Assembly: GCF_021245735.1 (NCBI RefSeq)
Contig: NZ_JAJISB010000022.1
Location: 62,001-126,000 of the forward strand
Length of the DNA: 64,000 nt
Direction of reading: 5' to 3'
Source: Brevibacillus daliensis
GTDB lineage: Bacteria; Bacillota; Bacilli; Brevibacillales; Brevibacillaceae
The translations under genes were made by a program, and so were the position numbers. The notes under the pieces were generated by a model that ran no database searches, was not told the origin of the DNA, and was given only the letters and a program-made list of their open reading frames with translations. Shown piece by piece: positions 18,226 through 26,561 of the stretch. Positions within the stretch are counted from its first letter, which is position 1, and each line of letters begins with the position of its first letter.

Positions 18226-18233
18226 GGCCTCCT

Positions 18234-19649
18234 TTAGCGAATAGAGAAACCATCCGTTAACACGCAGCGACGGCGCTTGGCGAAGTGTCGACTAGTTGTT
18301 GTACCTTCACCAGTTGGCGTAGCAATAGTAAATGTTGTGCTACCTTCACCTCGGAAACCTAATCCTGCGAATGAAGGACCATTTTTTACGAAAATAGAAG
18401 TTTGCAGCTGACGTGCTGCCTTATTTAATCTAGTAATATTTTGCGAATGCATGGTAGCAGTATGATGCAATCCTTGCTCTAACTCTAAAGCTGTTTCTAA
18501 TCCTGTTTCAAAATCAGCAACACGTACAATCGGTACGATTGGCATAAGCAATTCTATTACAGCAAATGGATGATTTTTGTCTGTTTCAACAATGATTAAT
18601 CGTGGATCAAATTCACATGTGATCCCTGCAGCATCTAATATCTCAGATGGACTTTTTCCTACTAATTGCTTGTTCGTATGACCTTCGGGAGTAACAGCTA
18701 CTTTCTCTAGCTTGGAAACATCCTCTGGATCTCTAACTAACAACGCTCCAACCTTTTCCATATTAAAAATCAGATAATCAGCTATACTGTCCACAGCGAC
18801 CACATTTTTCTCAGCAATACAAAGAATGTTATGATCAAAAGAAGCGCCGTCTACTATATCTGATGCTGCCTTTTCAATATTAGCTGTCTCATCTACTATG
18901 GAAGGGGGATTTCCTGCCCCTGCTCCAATTACTTTTTTTCCACTTCGCATGGCTTGACTCACTACACCTGGTCCACCAGTAACAACTAGGAGTGCGATCT
19001 TGGGATGATTCATCATTTCTTGTGCTGCTTCAATCGAGGGATTAGCAACTGTAACAACCAGATTATCTATGCCACATGCTTCTCGGACAATCGTATTCAA
19101 ACGATCTATTAACCATAATGAGATCTTTTTAGCTCCGGGATGTGGGCTGAAAAAAACAGCATTTCCAGCAGCTAACATGCCGATCGTGTTACAAATTACT
19201 GTTTCACTTGGATTGGTGCTTGGAGCTACAGCCCCGATCACACCGTATGGAGAAAGCTCATATAACGTCATTCCATTGTCACCGGTTGCGACATCAGTCA
19301 CAAGGTCTTCTACACCAGGTGTTTGATTAATGGCTAGTCTGTTTTTTTGAATTTTATCATTCACATTCCCCATACCTGTTTCTTCGAATGCACGCATTGC
19401 CATATCCTCGATATAAGGAGTTAAACCAGTTCGAATTGCTTCAACAACTTTACGTCGACAAGCTAATGTTTTTCCAGAATATTCTGTCTGCGCTCGCACT
19501 GCTGCCGCAACAGCTTCGTCCACTGTGTCAAACACTCCACTAACGCTACCTATTGATTTCACAATACTTTCACGTTTCGTCTCAAGACTTTCTGTCAGTT
19601 TTTCCATGACCAACTGTTTGACAAGATTTTCTAACGTTTTTGCTTCCAT
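18234..19649 (-). CDS. pduP: CoA-dependent propionaldehyde dehydrogenase
   Basis: Oxidises propionaldehyde (or 3-hydroxypropionaldehyde) to the acyl-CoA with NAD inside the compartment. The 471-residue protein begins with a helix EAKTLENLVKQLVMEKLTES typical of the PduP encapsulation peptide. It has VTGGPGVVSQAMRSGKK and the catalytic cysteine in DHNILCIAEKNVV. It starts 5 bp after pduO. With pduL deleted, the fate of the acyl-CoA product is uncertain. Confidence 0.95.
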   Translation of the reverse strand: MEAKTLENLVKQLVMEKLTESLETKRESIVKSIGSVSGVFDTVDEAVAAAVRAQTEYSGKTLACRRKVVEAIRTGLTPYIEDMAMRAFEETGMGNVNDKIQKNRLAINQTPGVEDLVTDVATGDNGMTLYELSPYGVIGAVAPSTNPSETVICNTIGMLAAGNAVFFSPHPGAKKISLWLIDRLNTIVREACGIDNLVVTVANPSIEAAQEMMNHPKIALLVVTGGPGVVSQAMRSGKKVIGAGAGNPPSIVDETANIEKAASDIVDGASFDHNILCIAEKNVVAVDSIADYLIFNMEKVGALLVRDPEDVSKLEKVAVTPEGHTNKQLVGKSPSEILDAAGITCEFDPRLIIVETDKNHPFAVIELLMPIVPIVRVADFETGLETALELEQGLHHTATMHSQNITRLNKAARQLQTSIFVKNGPSFAGLGFRGEGSTTFTIATPTGEGTTTSRHFAKRRRCVLTDGFSIR

Positions 19650-19654
19650 GTACG

Positions 19655-20638
19655 TTACCTCTTTTCTATCCGTGATAGCACATTTCGACCAATCTCAATA
19701 TCCTGTTCGACAGAGCCTCCACTAATTCCAAGAGCACCGATGATTCTATCTCCGTTCTTAATTAGAAATCCTCCACCAAATGTCACAATTTTTCCTTCCA
19801 TTGACGTTTCTAATTGATATAGTGATTCCCCAGGTTGAATTTCACTGCTCAACAAATGCGTCTCGCTCTTCATCGCGACAGCAGTATATGCTTTTTTTTC
19901 GGCTAAACTCCCGCTTACAAGAAGTGCATCCGGCATCCTATAAGAAAAAACTAACGTACCACTTCGATCAACCACAGCCATCGTTACTGGAACTTGCTCT
20001 TTATGTGCTTCTTCCACAACAAACTCGGCAAGCTGATTAAAAAATGGTAGATCTAGCTTTATGGTTGATTGTCCTACATGTTGCAGATACCGATTGGTTA
20101 CCGCTTTTGTTACTGTATCGATCATCTGACGTACATCCTCTTCTCTTGCCAACGTATAGAGAAAATCAGATAAACGATTGACAAATTGTAACAGTTCTTT
20201 ACGAATTGGAGCTTGATCAGCCAATTGAACCAATAATCGTTCTCCTCGTCGCGCAACGGTTCTTGCTACATGAAGGAATGCACCAGCTTTACTAGATCCT
20301 GGTAAGATAAAACTCTTTACTTTTGGCAATCTAGCAAGATATGTATCTATCGTGTTTTCCAAATCCTTTACATCACCTGCTGAAATACGAATGGTTTTTT
20401 TGTCTACTTCAACCTTTTCCGTTGCTAATTCTGCACACAAATAAAATAGTTTCCGCTCCAGCTGTTTCAGTAATTTACAATTTTCTTCCGACGTTACGAA
20501 TTTGGCTGCTACACTAATTTGAGCATTCAGTTCATCAAACGTGCCATACGTATCAACACGGAGATCGTACTTTTTCACTCGGCTACCATCAAATAGTGCT
20601 GTTGTTCCTTTATCACCTGATTTGGTGTATATGCTCAT
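19655..20638 (-). CDS. pduO: ATP:cob(I)alamin adenosyltransferase with C-terminal GlcG/HbpS domain
   Basis: Makes adenosylcobalamin for the diol dehydratase. Residues 1-180 are the PduO-type transferase (YTKSGDKGTTALFDGSRVKKY, VDTYGTFDELNA). Residues 185-327 are the DUF336/GlcG domain (VTMAVVDRSGTLVFSYRMPDA, GALGISGG) that binds flavin or heme in relatives. The two-domain arrangement equals Salmonella PduO. Confidence 0.95.
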   Translation of the reverse strand: MSIYTKSGDKGTTALFDGSRVKKYDLRVDTYGTFDELNAQISVAAKFVTSEENCKLLKQLERKLFYLCAELATEKVEVDKKTIRISAGDVKDLENTIDTYLARLPKVKSFILPGSSKAGAFLHVARTVARRGERLLVQLADQAPIRKELLQFVNRLSDFLYTLAREEDVRQMIDTVTKAVTNRYLQHVGQSTIKLDLPFFNQLAEFVVEEAHKEQVPVTMAVVDRSGTLVFSYRMPDALLVSGSLAEKKAYTAVAMKSETHLLSSEIQPGESLYQLETSMEGKIVTFGGGFLIKNGDRIIGALGISGGSVEQDIEIGRNVLSRIEKR

Positions 20639-20655
20639 TCAACATCAGCCTCTCA

Positions 20656-20925
20656 TTAGTCAAAACTATCAATAATTGCGATTATGGTCGCATCGATCGC
20701 TACATTTGGTTGTTCAAAGACCGATCGAGCAGCAGTGCCATGTGTTAGTAACACGTAATCACCAACACCAGCACCAACAAAATCAACAGCTATTTCTTCA
20801 TGTCTAACATGCTGTAGCTCCCTGTCAATCGGTTGAACAACCATCAGCTTTTTACCTACGAGAGAATCATCCTTTTTCGTTGAAACAATACTGCCGGTTA
20901 CTTTGGCCATAAACAAACCACTCAC
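20656..20925 (-). CDS. pduN: Pentameric microcompartment vertex protein
   Basis: An EutN/CcmL-family protein of 84-89 residues that caps the vertices of the shell. MAKVTGSIVSTKKDDSLVGKK, then the VDFVGAGVGDYVLLTHG segment and the AIDATIIAIID end match the family. The GTG at 20925 has GGAGAGG upstream and directly follows the pduM remnant stop; the ATG at 20910 (MAKVTG) matches homologues nearly as well. Confidence 0.92.
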   Translation of the reverse strand: MSGLFMAKVTGSIVSTKKDDSLVGKKLMVVQPIDRELQHVRHEEIAVDFVGAGVGDYVLLTHGTAARSVFEQPNVAIDATIIAIIDSFD

Positions 20926-21185
20926 AGCCTCTCCAACTGCATCATGTTTTTCTTAACAAGCGTTTCCTTAGCAAGCGGTGTAATCATCTGCCACGTATCC
21001 GTAACAAGACAAGAATGATCTGGCAAAATCACGACATTTTGAAAGCAGATAACCCTCTTTGGTACATAAACCAATCTGTCACCAGTATAGCTATAAAACC
21101 TAAACGGAAAACAGAAATACGAACGCTCTGTTCACTACGCTGTTTCAAGCGTTGCCATATTTTTTTGATTATCTCCTCCATCATT
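20926..21185 (-). pseudogene. pduM: Eroded pduM (microcompartment structural gene)
   Basis: A normal ribosome site (GGAGGGCAAAAA) and start give MMEEIIKKIWQRLKQRSEQS-VRISV, resembling the N-terminus of PduM, but the frame closes at TGA near 21028. A second frame (+2) continues VYVPKRVICFQNVVILPDH and VTDTWQMITPLAKETLV to a stop adjacent to pduN, resembling the PduM C-terminus. The parts total about 85 codons against about 160 in the family, so there is an internal deletion plus a frame change. Position between eutJ-like and pduN fits pduM. Confidence 0.7.
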
Positions 21186-21195
21186 TTTTGCCCTC

Positions 21196-22020
21196 CTAAC
21201 CATTCATCGCAATCCCCATCGGTGTTACATATTGAGGGAAAACGGGTTGGAAAACATCTGCTTTCAGGTAAGAGCGGAATGTTTCCAAGAATTGCGTGTA
21301 AGCAGTAGCTCCTCCAACGATATAAATCGGCGTAGATGGGCACTCAACGAGATGACGTCTTGTTATTTCTGCCATCTTCTCAACAACTGGTCTCATAATA
21401 AGAAAGTTGCTAGAAGCGTCTACTTGCAGGCGCTTTTGTTTCTCAGCATCCGCTACAGATATCCCGTAATAGCCAGCTAACACAAGTGTCATATGTGTTC
21501 CGCCTGTAGGTTCATCAGCTGTATAGATGACCTCACCCTTTTTAAACACGCTAATACCAGTTGTTCCCCCACCAACATCGACCACGGCTCCCTCTTGCAA
21601 TCCTATTAGGGAAGCAGCGGCAGTTGGTTCGTCAATAATTGCGCCAGATTCCATTTCTGCACTTTCAATGACATTTTCGACTACTCTTTTGTTATTTCCG
21701 ATAGTCCCGGGGGGTACAGCTCCAGCTGCTTTTACTAACGTTCTACCTAGACAATTTTCAGCCCGTTCTTTTAGGCGTTTCACTACATCTACTGATTCAC
21801 GATAATTGACTACCAGCCCATCACGAACAGCATTAGCATATTCAAAAGCACCAAATACAGGTCGGTCATTTTGATCTAATACAACCAGTACAATGGAAGA
21901 TGTCCCTAGATCAACGCCAACTTTTAGTGACGTATCTTTCGATAAGTTCATAACCGTATCCGTGTTCATAATAGCTTGCAATTGTTCTAGTTGTTTATTA
22001 GCTGATGTCAATAATTCCAT
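21196..22020 (-). CDS. eutJ: EutJ-family Hsp70/actin-fold chaperone-like protein
   Basis: A 274-residue ATPase-fold protein with VGVDLGTSSIVLVVLD (phosphate 1), AVVDVGGGTTGISVFKKG (phosphate 2) and IVGGATAYTQFLETF (adenosine). Its function in compartments is unproved; a chaperone role has been proposed. I chose the ATG at 22020 because GGAGG lies 10 nt upstream; an upstream start at 22044 would add 8 residues. It is embedded in the pdu operon, as in other Gram-positive pdu loci. Confidence 0.9.
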   Translation of the reverse strand: MELLTSANKQLEQLQAIMNTDTVMNLSKDTSLKVGVDLGTSSIVLVVLDQNDRPVFGAFEYANAVRDGLVVNYRESVDVVKRLKERAENCLGRTLVKAAGAVPPGTIGNNKRVVENVIESAEMESGAIIDEPTAAASLIGLQEGAVVDVGGGTTGISVFKKGEVIYTADEPTGGTHMTLVLAGYYGISVADAEKQKRLQVDASSNFLIMRPVVEKMAEITRRHLVECPSTPIYIVGGATAYTQFLETFRSYLKADVFQPVFPQYVTPMGIAMNG

Positions 22021-22089
22021 TTTTGTTTCCTCCGTTACTTGCATCTATTTTTTTCTATGAAAAAGGTCTCGACGTTTTTCATAAAATTG

Positions 22090-22134
22090 GATGTGACCGC
22101 TTGCGGTCCAACAAAACGGTCATGACCGTTTTAT
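22090..22134. repeat. Clustered palindromes
   Basis: A 20-bp perfect palindrome (AAAACGGTCATGACCGTTTT, 22115-22134) sits next to a second inverted repeat GACCGC-TT-GCGGTC (about 22094-22107); GACCG or its complement occurs four times. It lies just after the truncated pduL stop. Confidence 0.75.
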
Positions 22135-22135
22135 G

Positions 22136-22406
22136 TTACGATTTGCGCTTTTGCATCTGCCCTATATCACCAGCATTTGCTTCATCGGTATCGATATGTA
22201 ATTCTAACACTAGATTCTTGCCAACACGAGCACTACATTTCTCAAAAATAACTGGTCGACTCTCGGAAACAATTCGAACCATCACTTCATCACCATGCTC
22301 TACACCTAGTCTACGAACATTATTTATCTTCCCCTTCTTTCCAACGATGGTAACTGTTTGTTCAGCAGCAAATTCGCCACTCTGCTTTTACTTCCTCACG
22401 ATCCAT
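22136..22406 (-). pseudogene. pduL: Internally deleted phosphate propanoyltransferase
   Basis: Normal PduL has about 200-230 residues. Here a start (MDREEVKAE) is followed after a frame change by GEFAAEQTVTIVGKKGKIN from the early part of the enzyme. That segment joins directly to RRLGVEHGDEVMVRI and the C-terminal ELHIDTDEANAGD zinc region. The frame after the first break is open to TAA at 22136. About 90 central codons and most of the N-terminal HxHxS region are missing, so the enzyme should be inactive. The junction falls at the recurring Val-Arg-x-Leu-Gly motif, suggesting recombination between short repeats. Confidence 0.85.
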
Positions 22407-22409
22407 GTA

Positions 22410-22685
22410 TTACACACCTTTTGGCAAAAGAGATTCCACATCAGTATGAGGTCTTGGAATTACGTGAATGGATTGTACTTGTCCTACTTTTTCCGCTGCT
22501 GCTGCACCAGCATCAGTTGCTGCTTTTACAGCACCAACATCCCCGCGAACCATTACTGTTACTAAACCGGCACCTATTTTTTCATAGCCGATCAATGTTA
22601 CATTTGCAGCTTTCACCATGGCATCTGCCGCTTCAATTGCTCCGACCAAGCCTTTTGTTTCAATCATTCCTAGTGCGTTATTCAT
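22410..22685 (-). CDS. pduJ: BMC-domain shell protein, PduJ/PduA type
   Basis: A 91-residue single BMC domain ([58 protein letters not shown]). It differs from the eutM product at only about 14 positions, so the two compartments may share shell tiles. The start overlaps the end of the upstream K-type gene by 8 bp. Confidence 0.92.
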   Translation of the reverse strand: MNNALGMIETKGLVGAIEAADAMVKAANVTLIGYEKIGAGLVTVMVRGDVGAVKAATDAGAAAAEKVGQVQSIHVIPRPHTDVESLLPKGV

Positions 22686-23130
22686 TATTTTCTCCTCCTA
22701 CTTTCTTTTCTTCAAAATGTAAGCAATTTTGACGAGGATCGCCTTTTTTTCGCGTGCATGCCAGATCATGACATAAGTTACAAATCAATTCGCTTTCCTC
22801 AGCCACCTCTTGCTGCTTGGCTATCGTACTGGATTGCTCTACTTCGATCGTTACAACTTCTTCTTTCGGAAAAAAAGTTGTCCAAATGTCATCAGCAGGA
22901 CGTGCTATTACCTTCTTTGTAATAAAATCTTCTCGTGCAACTTGTTCTCCTGCTTCTACGGCTGCGGTCACTGATGCTACATCACCTTCAATTTTGATGG
23001 TAATCCAACCAGCACCTTTCGTTTTTTCTAACCCATTGATTTGTATCGTAGCTACTTTCGCCATTGTATCCGCTACCATAATGGCAGCCGCCAAGCCTTT
23101 AATTTCGATAAGACCTATTGATTGATGCAT
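22678..23130 (-). CDS. pduK: BMC-domain shell protein with C-terminal cysteine motif
   Basis: A 150-residue protein. Residues 1-90 are a BMC domain ([20 protein letters not shown]). The tail contains [20 protein letters not shown], four cysteines that could hold zinc or an Fe-S cluster, as described for PduK. The start chosen is the ATG at 23130, with GGAGGTGAGG upstream; a GTG at 23148 is in frame. Confidence 0.88.
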   Translation of the reverse strand: MHQSIGLIEIKGLAAAIMVADTMAKVATIQINGLEKTKGAGWITIKIEGDVASVTAAVEAGEQVAREDFITKKVIARPADDIWTTFFPKEEVVTIEVEQSSTIAKQQEVAEESELICNLCHDLACTRKKGDPRQNCLHFEEKKVGGENNE

Positions 23131-23171
23131 GTACTTCCTCACCTCCACTCATTCACTCGAAGGAAATATGC

Positions 23172-23519
23172 TTACGCAAACGGAATACCCTTCACCAATC
23201 GTGCAGCATTACAGCCTAATTTCCGTTTTTCTTCTTCAGGTAGCGCTCCCAATCTCCTTATATAAAAAAGCGGGGAGTGGGATGGCAAATTCTTATAATG
23301 GATAACTAATTCGTCTCGAAAAACGGCTAATCCAACGCTTAACGGTGACTGAGTAGAAGCCATGTATGCTGAAGCAACAATATCTTCAACTTTATCTGTA
23401 TCCAATTGGTACGGTATTCCTTCTTCTTCTAAACCATGAAGTACAGCCACTATCATTGTTTCATCAATTGTCCTGTCCAACGTAATAGTAATGGATGGCT
23501 TTACTGCAACTGGAATCAT
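23172..23519 (-). CDS. pduH: Diol dehydratase reactivase small subunit
   Basis: A 115-residue protein similar to DdrB/PduH (LHGLEEEGIPYQLD, ASTQSPLSVGLAVFRDELVIHY, GCNAARLVKGIPF). It binds PduG to release damaged cobalamin from the dehydratase. It overlaps the end of pduG by 4 bp, so the pair is coupled. Confidence 0.93.
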   Translation of the reverse strand: MIPVAVKPSITITLDRTIDETMIVAVLHGLEEEGIPYQLDTDKVEDIVASAYMASTQSPLSVGLAVFRDELVIHYKNLPSHSPLFYIRRLGALPEEEKRKLGCNAARLVKGIPFA

Positions 23520-25342
23520 GACTTTTCCCCTCTCATACTGGTTAAAATCAAACCTGTTGCAACAGCATTTCGAGGTCCTTCAACACCACGGATATTCCCA
23601 CGTCCAGCTACCAACGCATAATGAGATAGTGCATCCGTAATTAATTGAGGTATTTCAAAATCTAATGCTGAACCTCCAACAATAACCACGAATGGAATAT
23701 CACGAATATTTCCCGTCGAACTAACCATTTGTAACGCACGAATAGCATTTGTTACAAAAACACGTTCCTTTGCAGAGCGCCGTATCCATTTGATTTTTTC
23801 AATAGATACATCACCTGGTATTGGTATAAATCCCAGTTCTTTTACAATGACAACTTTGGCAAAAAGATAGGGAGAAAGAGGATCATCAAAAAATTGTACA
23901 GTGCCATCTTCATGCCGAATATGGAAGATACTTTCCACTTTTGCCAGTGGATATTTCTTGATATCTTCTGCTAAATAGCGATCCTCCAAACCCATCTCTG
24001 ATTGGATAATCATTGTTACCATGTCACCTGCACCGGCTAAATGTGTAGCAATTATTTCACCCTTACTGGTAATGATGGAGGCGTCCGTAGACCCTGCCCC
24101 CAAATCCAGAACAGCCATTGGCGTGTTTGTTCCAGGTGTAGTTAACGCACCTAGAATAGCCGCTTCAGCTTCCGCCCCACCAATTCGTACAGGAACTTCT
24201 AACACTTTCTGAATTTCCTCAGCAATTACCGTCATTTGTAAGTGATCCGATTTTACCATGGAAGCAATACCAACTGCTTGCTCCATCGAGAATTCTCCAG
24301 CTAATCCACCTTTTACATTTACTGGTACAAAAGTATCCACAGCTAGTAAATCTTGAATGAAGATTTCTCCTGGATTTTTTTCCGTCAATTGAGCCATGGT
24401 TTGGCGTACTTTCTCAAGCATACCTCCAATGTTTGTACCTGGCTCTCCAACTGCATTATCCAACTGAGCTAATCCAGCGATTGCATCCATGATTTTTTGT
24501 GACCCATCAGCAACATTGATACGTGTTGTACGAGTCTTGCCTTGCAGCTCGATATGTCCAGCGGGAATAGTTCGTGCCTTTACATCCCCTTTTGGTGTCT
24601 TAATAACAACCGCAGAGCGATTTCCAATAAGAGCACGAGCTACAGGTATTATGTTTTTCGTTTCATCAGAAGTTAAATCAAAAACTGTTGCAATACCATA
24701 AGGATTGGAAAGCGAATCGATCACTTTACCTGGTGCCGCCACTTCAACAGCCGCAAGCATTCCAAGCGGTACTTTTTCAATGTAGCCAACTTCATCAACA
24801 ATCGGTATTTTATGATGAAGACGGTTATTTATGAGAACCCCATCATCACCTTGAATAATTGCTGCGGTAATTTGTAATCCAGCAGCTGTTGCTTTATTAA
24901 TGTCAGCTGCAGCAGCTTCAAAATCGACTGTTTTTGGAATAACGACGATATATTTTTGCTCTTTCTTACATTGAGGCAGTTCTTCAAAAAGAACTGTGAT
25001 TCCAGCACCAAGTCCTAGACCACCGGGTGTTTTAGGATTATGACCAATCATCGTTGATTCTGTAATAATCGTTTCCGTAATTGTTTCCATTGCAACATCC
25101 CCAATAACAGGAGTCGCTTCATTAATTCTTATCAAAGACAAATCTGATTTCCTAATACCCGCTTCATCTAGAGCGATTTGCAGCGCTTTGTATATACCAT
25201 GCAAATTCCTTTTTGTTCCCTTAATGCCTGTTGTATCAACAATTGAACTTGTGATAAATTCCACATTTCCATTCCCAAAACTCTTAGCCAGTGATACTTC
25301 AGTAGTGGAATTGCCAATATCTACACCAGCAATATACTGCAT
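23516..25342 (-). CDS. pduG: Diol dehydratase reactivase large subunit
   Basis: A 608-residue ATPase of the DdrA/PduG family: GVDIGNSTTEVSLAK at the N-terminus, the long PKTPGGLGLGAG region, AVLDLGAGSTDASII and VIVGGSALDFEIPQ near the end. With PduH it swaps inactivated for fresh cobalamin using ATP. The ATG at 25342 (MQYIAGVDIG) is preferred over an in-frame GTG at 25372 that overlaps pduE. Confidence 0.96.
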   Translation of the reverse strand: MQYIAGVDIGNSTTEVSLAKSFGNGNVEFITSSIVDTTGIKGTKRNLHGIYKALQIALDEAGIRKSDLSLIRINEATPVIGDVAMETITETIITESTMIGHNPKTPGGLGLGAGITVLFEELPQCKKEQKYIVVIPKTVDFEAAAADINKATAAGLQITAAIIQGDDGVLINNRLHHKIPIVDEVGYIEKVPLGMLAAVEVAAPGKVIDSLSNPYGIATVFDLTSDETKNIIPVARALIGNRSAVVIKTPKGDVKARTIPAGHIELQGKTRTTRINVADGSQKIMDAIAGLAQLDNAVGEPGTNIGGMLEKVRQTMAQLTEKNPGEIFIQDLLAVDTFVPVNVKGGLAGEFSMEQAVGIASMVKSDHLQMTVIAEEIQKVLEVPVRIGGAEAEAAILGALTTPGTNTPMAVLDLGAGSTDASIITSKGEIIATHLAGAGDMVTMIIQSEMGLEDRYLAEDIKKYPLAKVESIFHIRHEDGTVQFFDDPLSPYLFAKVVIVKELGFIPIPGDVSIEKIKWIRRSAKERVFVTNAIRALQMVSSTGNIRDIPFVVIVGGSALDFEIPQLITDALSHYALVAGRGNIRGVEGPRNAVATGLILTSMRGEKS

Positions 25343-25361
25343 GTACTTGTCACCGCTTTTC

Positions 25362-25868
25362 TTAGTTATCACCTTTTAACTTTTTGCGCCGAGCGTATAG
25401 TTCAGCAGCTTCACGAACAAAGTTCGCACAAATTACCGCTCCGTATTGATTCTCTAACTCATTAGCAATTGATTCTAATTCCTCTTTGGATGAACGATAA
25501 GGGCGTAATGCATTATATATTTCCAAAATGCGATCATCCGGTACTTTTGTCATTTCAGCTGCACGTTCAAAGTTTTTGGCTAATGTCGTACGTCCTGCAT
25601 CTCTCGCAATTTGTGCTTGTAAGATCAATGTATCTGCTGTCACTCGTACGTCGGCTGGCGTAATCGTACCATCCATTACTTTTTCTAGCGTGATTTCTTC
25701 AAGGGTCTTCTTAGTTGTTGTTTTTACTAATTCCGGACGCTTATTTACAAGTGGATAATCAGCCACCGTTAATGTAACTCCCGATTTTTCAGCGGATACT
25801 GTTCCTGCGACACTATTCTTTTCCTGTAAAATGTCTCGTACCATTTTTTCTATTAATTCCTGATTCAT
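25362..25868 (-). CDS. pduE: Diol/glycerol dehydratase small subunit
   Basis: The gamma subunit of the B12-dependent dehydratase, 168 residues from the ATG at 25868 (GAGGTG upstream; a GTG at 25877 is alternative). The N-terminal helix NQELIEKMVRDILQEKN is of the targeting-peptide type. GRTTLAKNFERAAEMTKVPD and ILEIYNALRPYRSSKEEL are the conserved core. Confidence 0.95.
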   Translation of the reverse strand: MNQELIEKMVRDILQEKNSVAGTVSAEKSGVTLTVADYPLVNKRPELVKTTTKKTLEEITLEKVMDGTITPADVRVTADTLILQAQIARDAGRTTLAKNFERAAEMTKVPDDRILEIYNALRPYRSSKEELESIANELENQYGAVICANFVREAAELYARRKKLKGDN

Positions 25869-25881
25869 TCTTTTCACCTCA

Positions 25882-26544
25882 CTAGAAATTAACTTTTAAT
25901 TCAACCGCATTTTTACCTGTTACAACATGCTTTGTTTCCTTAATATGAAGCAAGGCTGCTTTCGCCTGAAATTTTGGACGAGCCATTTGGTCATTTACCA
26001 TTGGCACTGGGTTTGGTGATTCACCTTTCGCATATTTAGCAGCATTTTTTCCCATCGCCCGATATGTTTCCAACGTAATAAGTGGTGCCTGTGGAAACAA
26101 TTCAAGATTGGATAATGGCTGTAAATCTTTTTGGTGAATGAGAGCTGTACCTCGTGATTGAATCCCAATAGCTACACCTGAGCCACTTAACCGATCTGCT
26201 TCTACTGCAACAAACGCAACGTCGGAAGAACGGAACACTCTGATAACACGTGCTTTTAAGCCTTCTTCTTCTATACCTGCAATGATTTCACGTAAAATCT
26301 GCTTATGTGGTACATCTACAATACTTTTTGTTTGGTATTTTCCAAATGCTGGGGCCAGAGCAATAACAACTTCATCCTTTGATGTCCCTTGTTTTGCTTC
26401 ACCTATTTCTGTTAAAAATTCATTACTCTCGCATTCTTCACTCGTTTTTTCTGTTTTAAAAGAAACAGCTTCTTCTTTCACTTGCATTTCCTCAAGTAAA
26501 TCTTCGATAATTCCTCGTAATAATTTCTCGTTAATTTCGACCAT
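25882..26544 (-). CDS. pduD: Diol/glycerol dehydratase medium subunit
   Basis: The beta subunit, 220 residues. An N-terminal helix ([19 protein letters not shown]) followed by a Glu/Ser-rich linker is the known cargo-targeting element of PduD. The body contains [40 protein letters not shown] and [17 protein letters not shown]. Adjacent to pduC and pduE. Confidence 0.96.
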   Translation of the reverse strand: MVEINEKLLRGIIEDLLEEMQVKEEAVSFKTEKTSEECESNEFLTEIGEAKQGTSKDEVVIALAPAFGKYQTKSIVDVPHKQILREIIAGIEEEGLKARVIRVFRSSDVAFVAVEADRLSGSGVAIGIQSRGTALIHQKDLQPLSNLELFPQAPLITLETYRAMGKNAAKYAKGESPNPVPMVNDQMARPKFQAKAALLHIKETKHVVTGKNAVELKVNF

Positions 26545-26561
26545 ATTTTATCCCTCCCTTA

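Noticed and set aside
20926-21343. 104-codon minus frame starting at 21343
   Set aside because: Its first half is the out-of-frame shadow of the eutJ-like gene; only the part from 21185 (pduM remnant) is meaningful.
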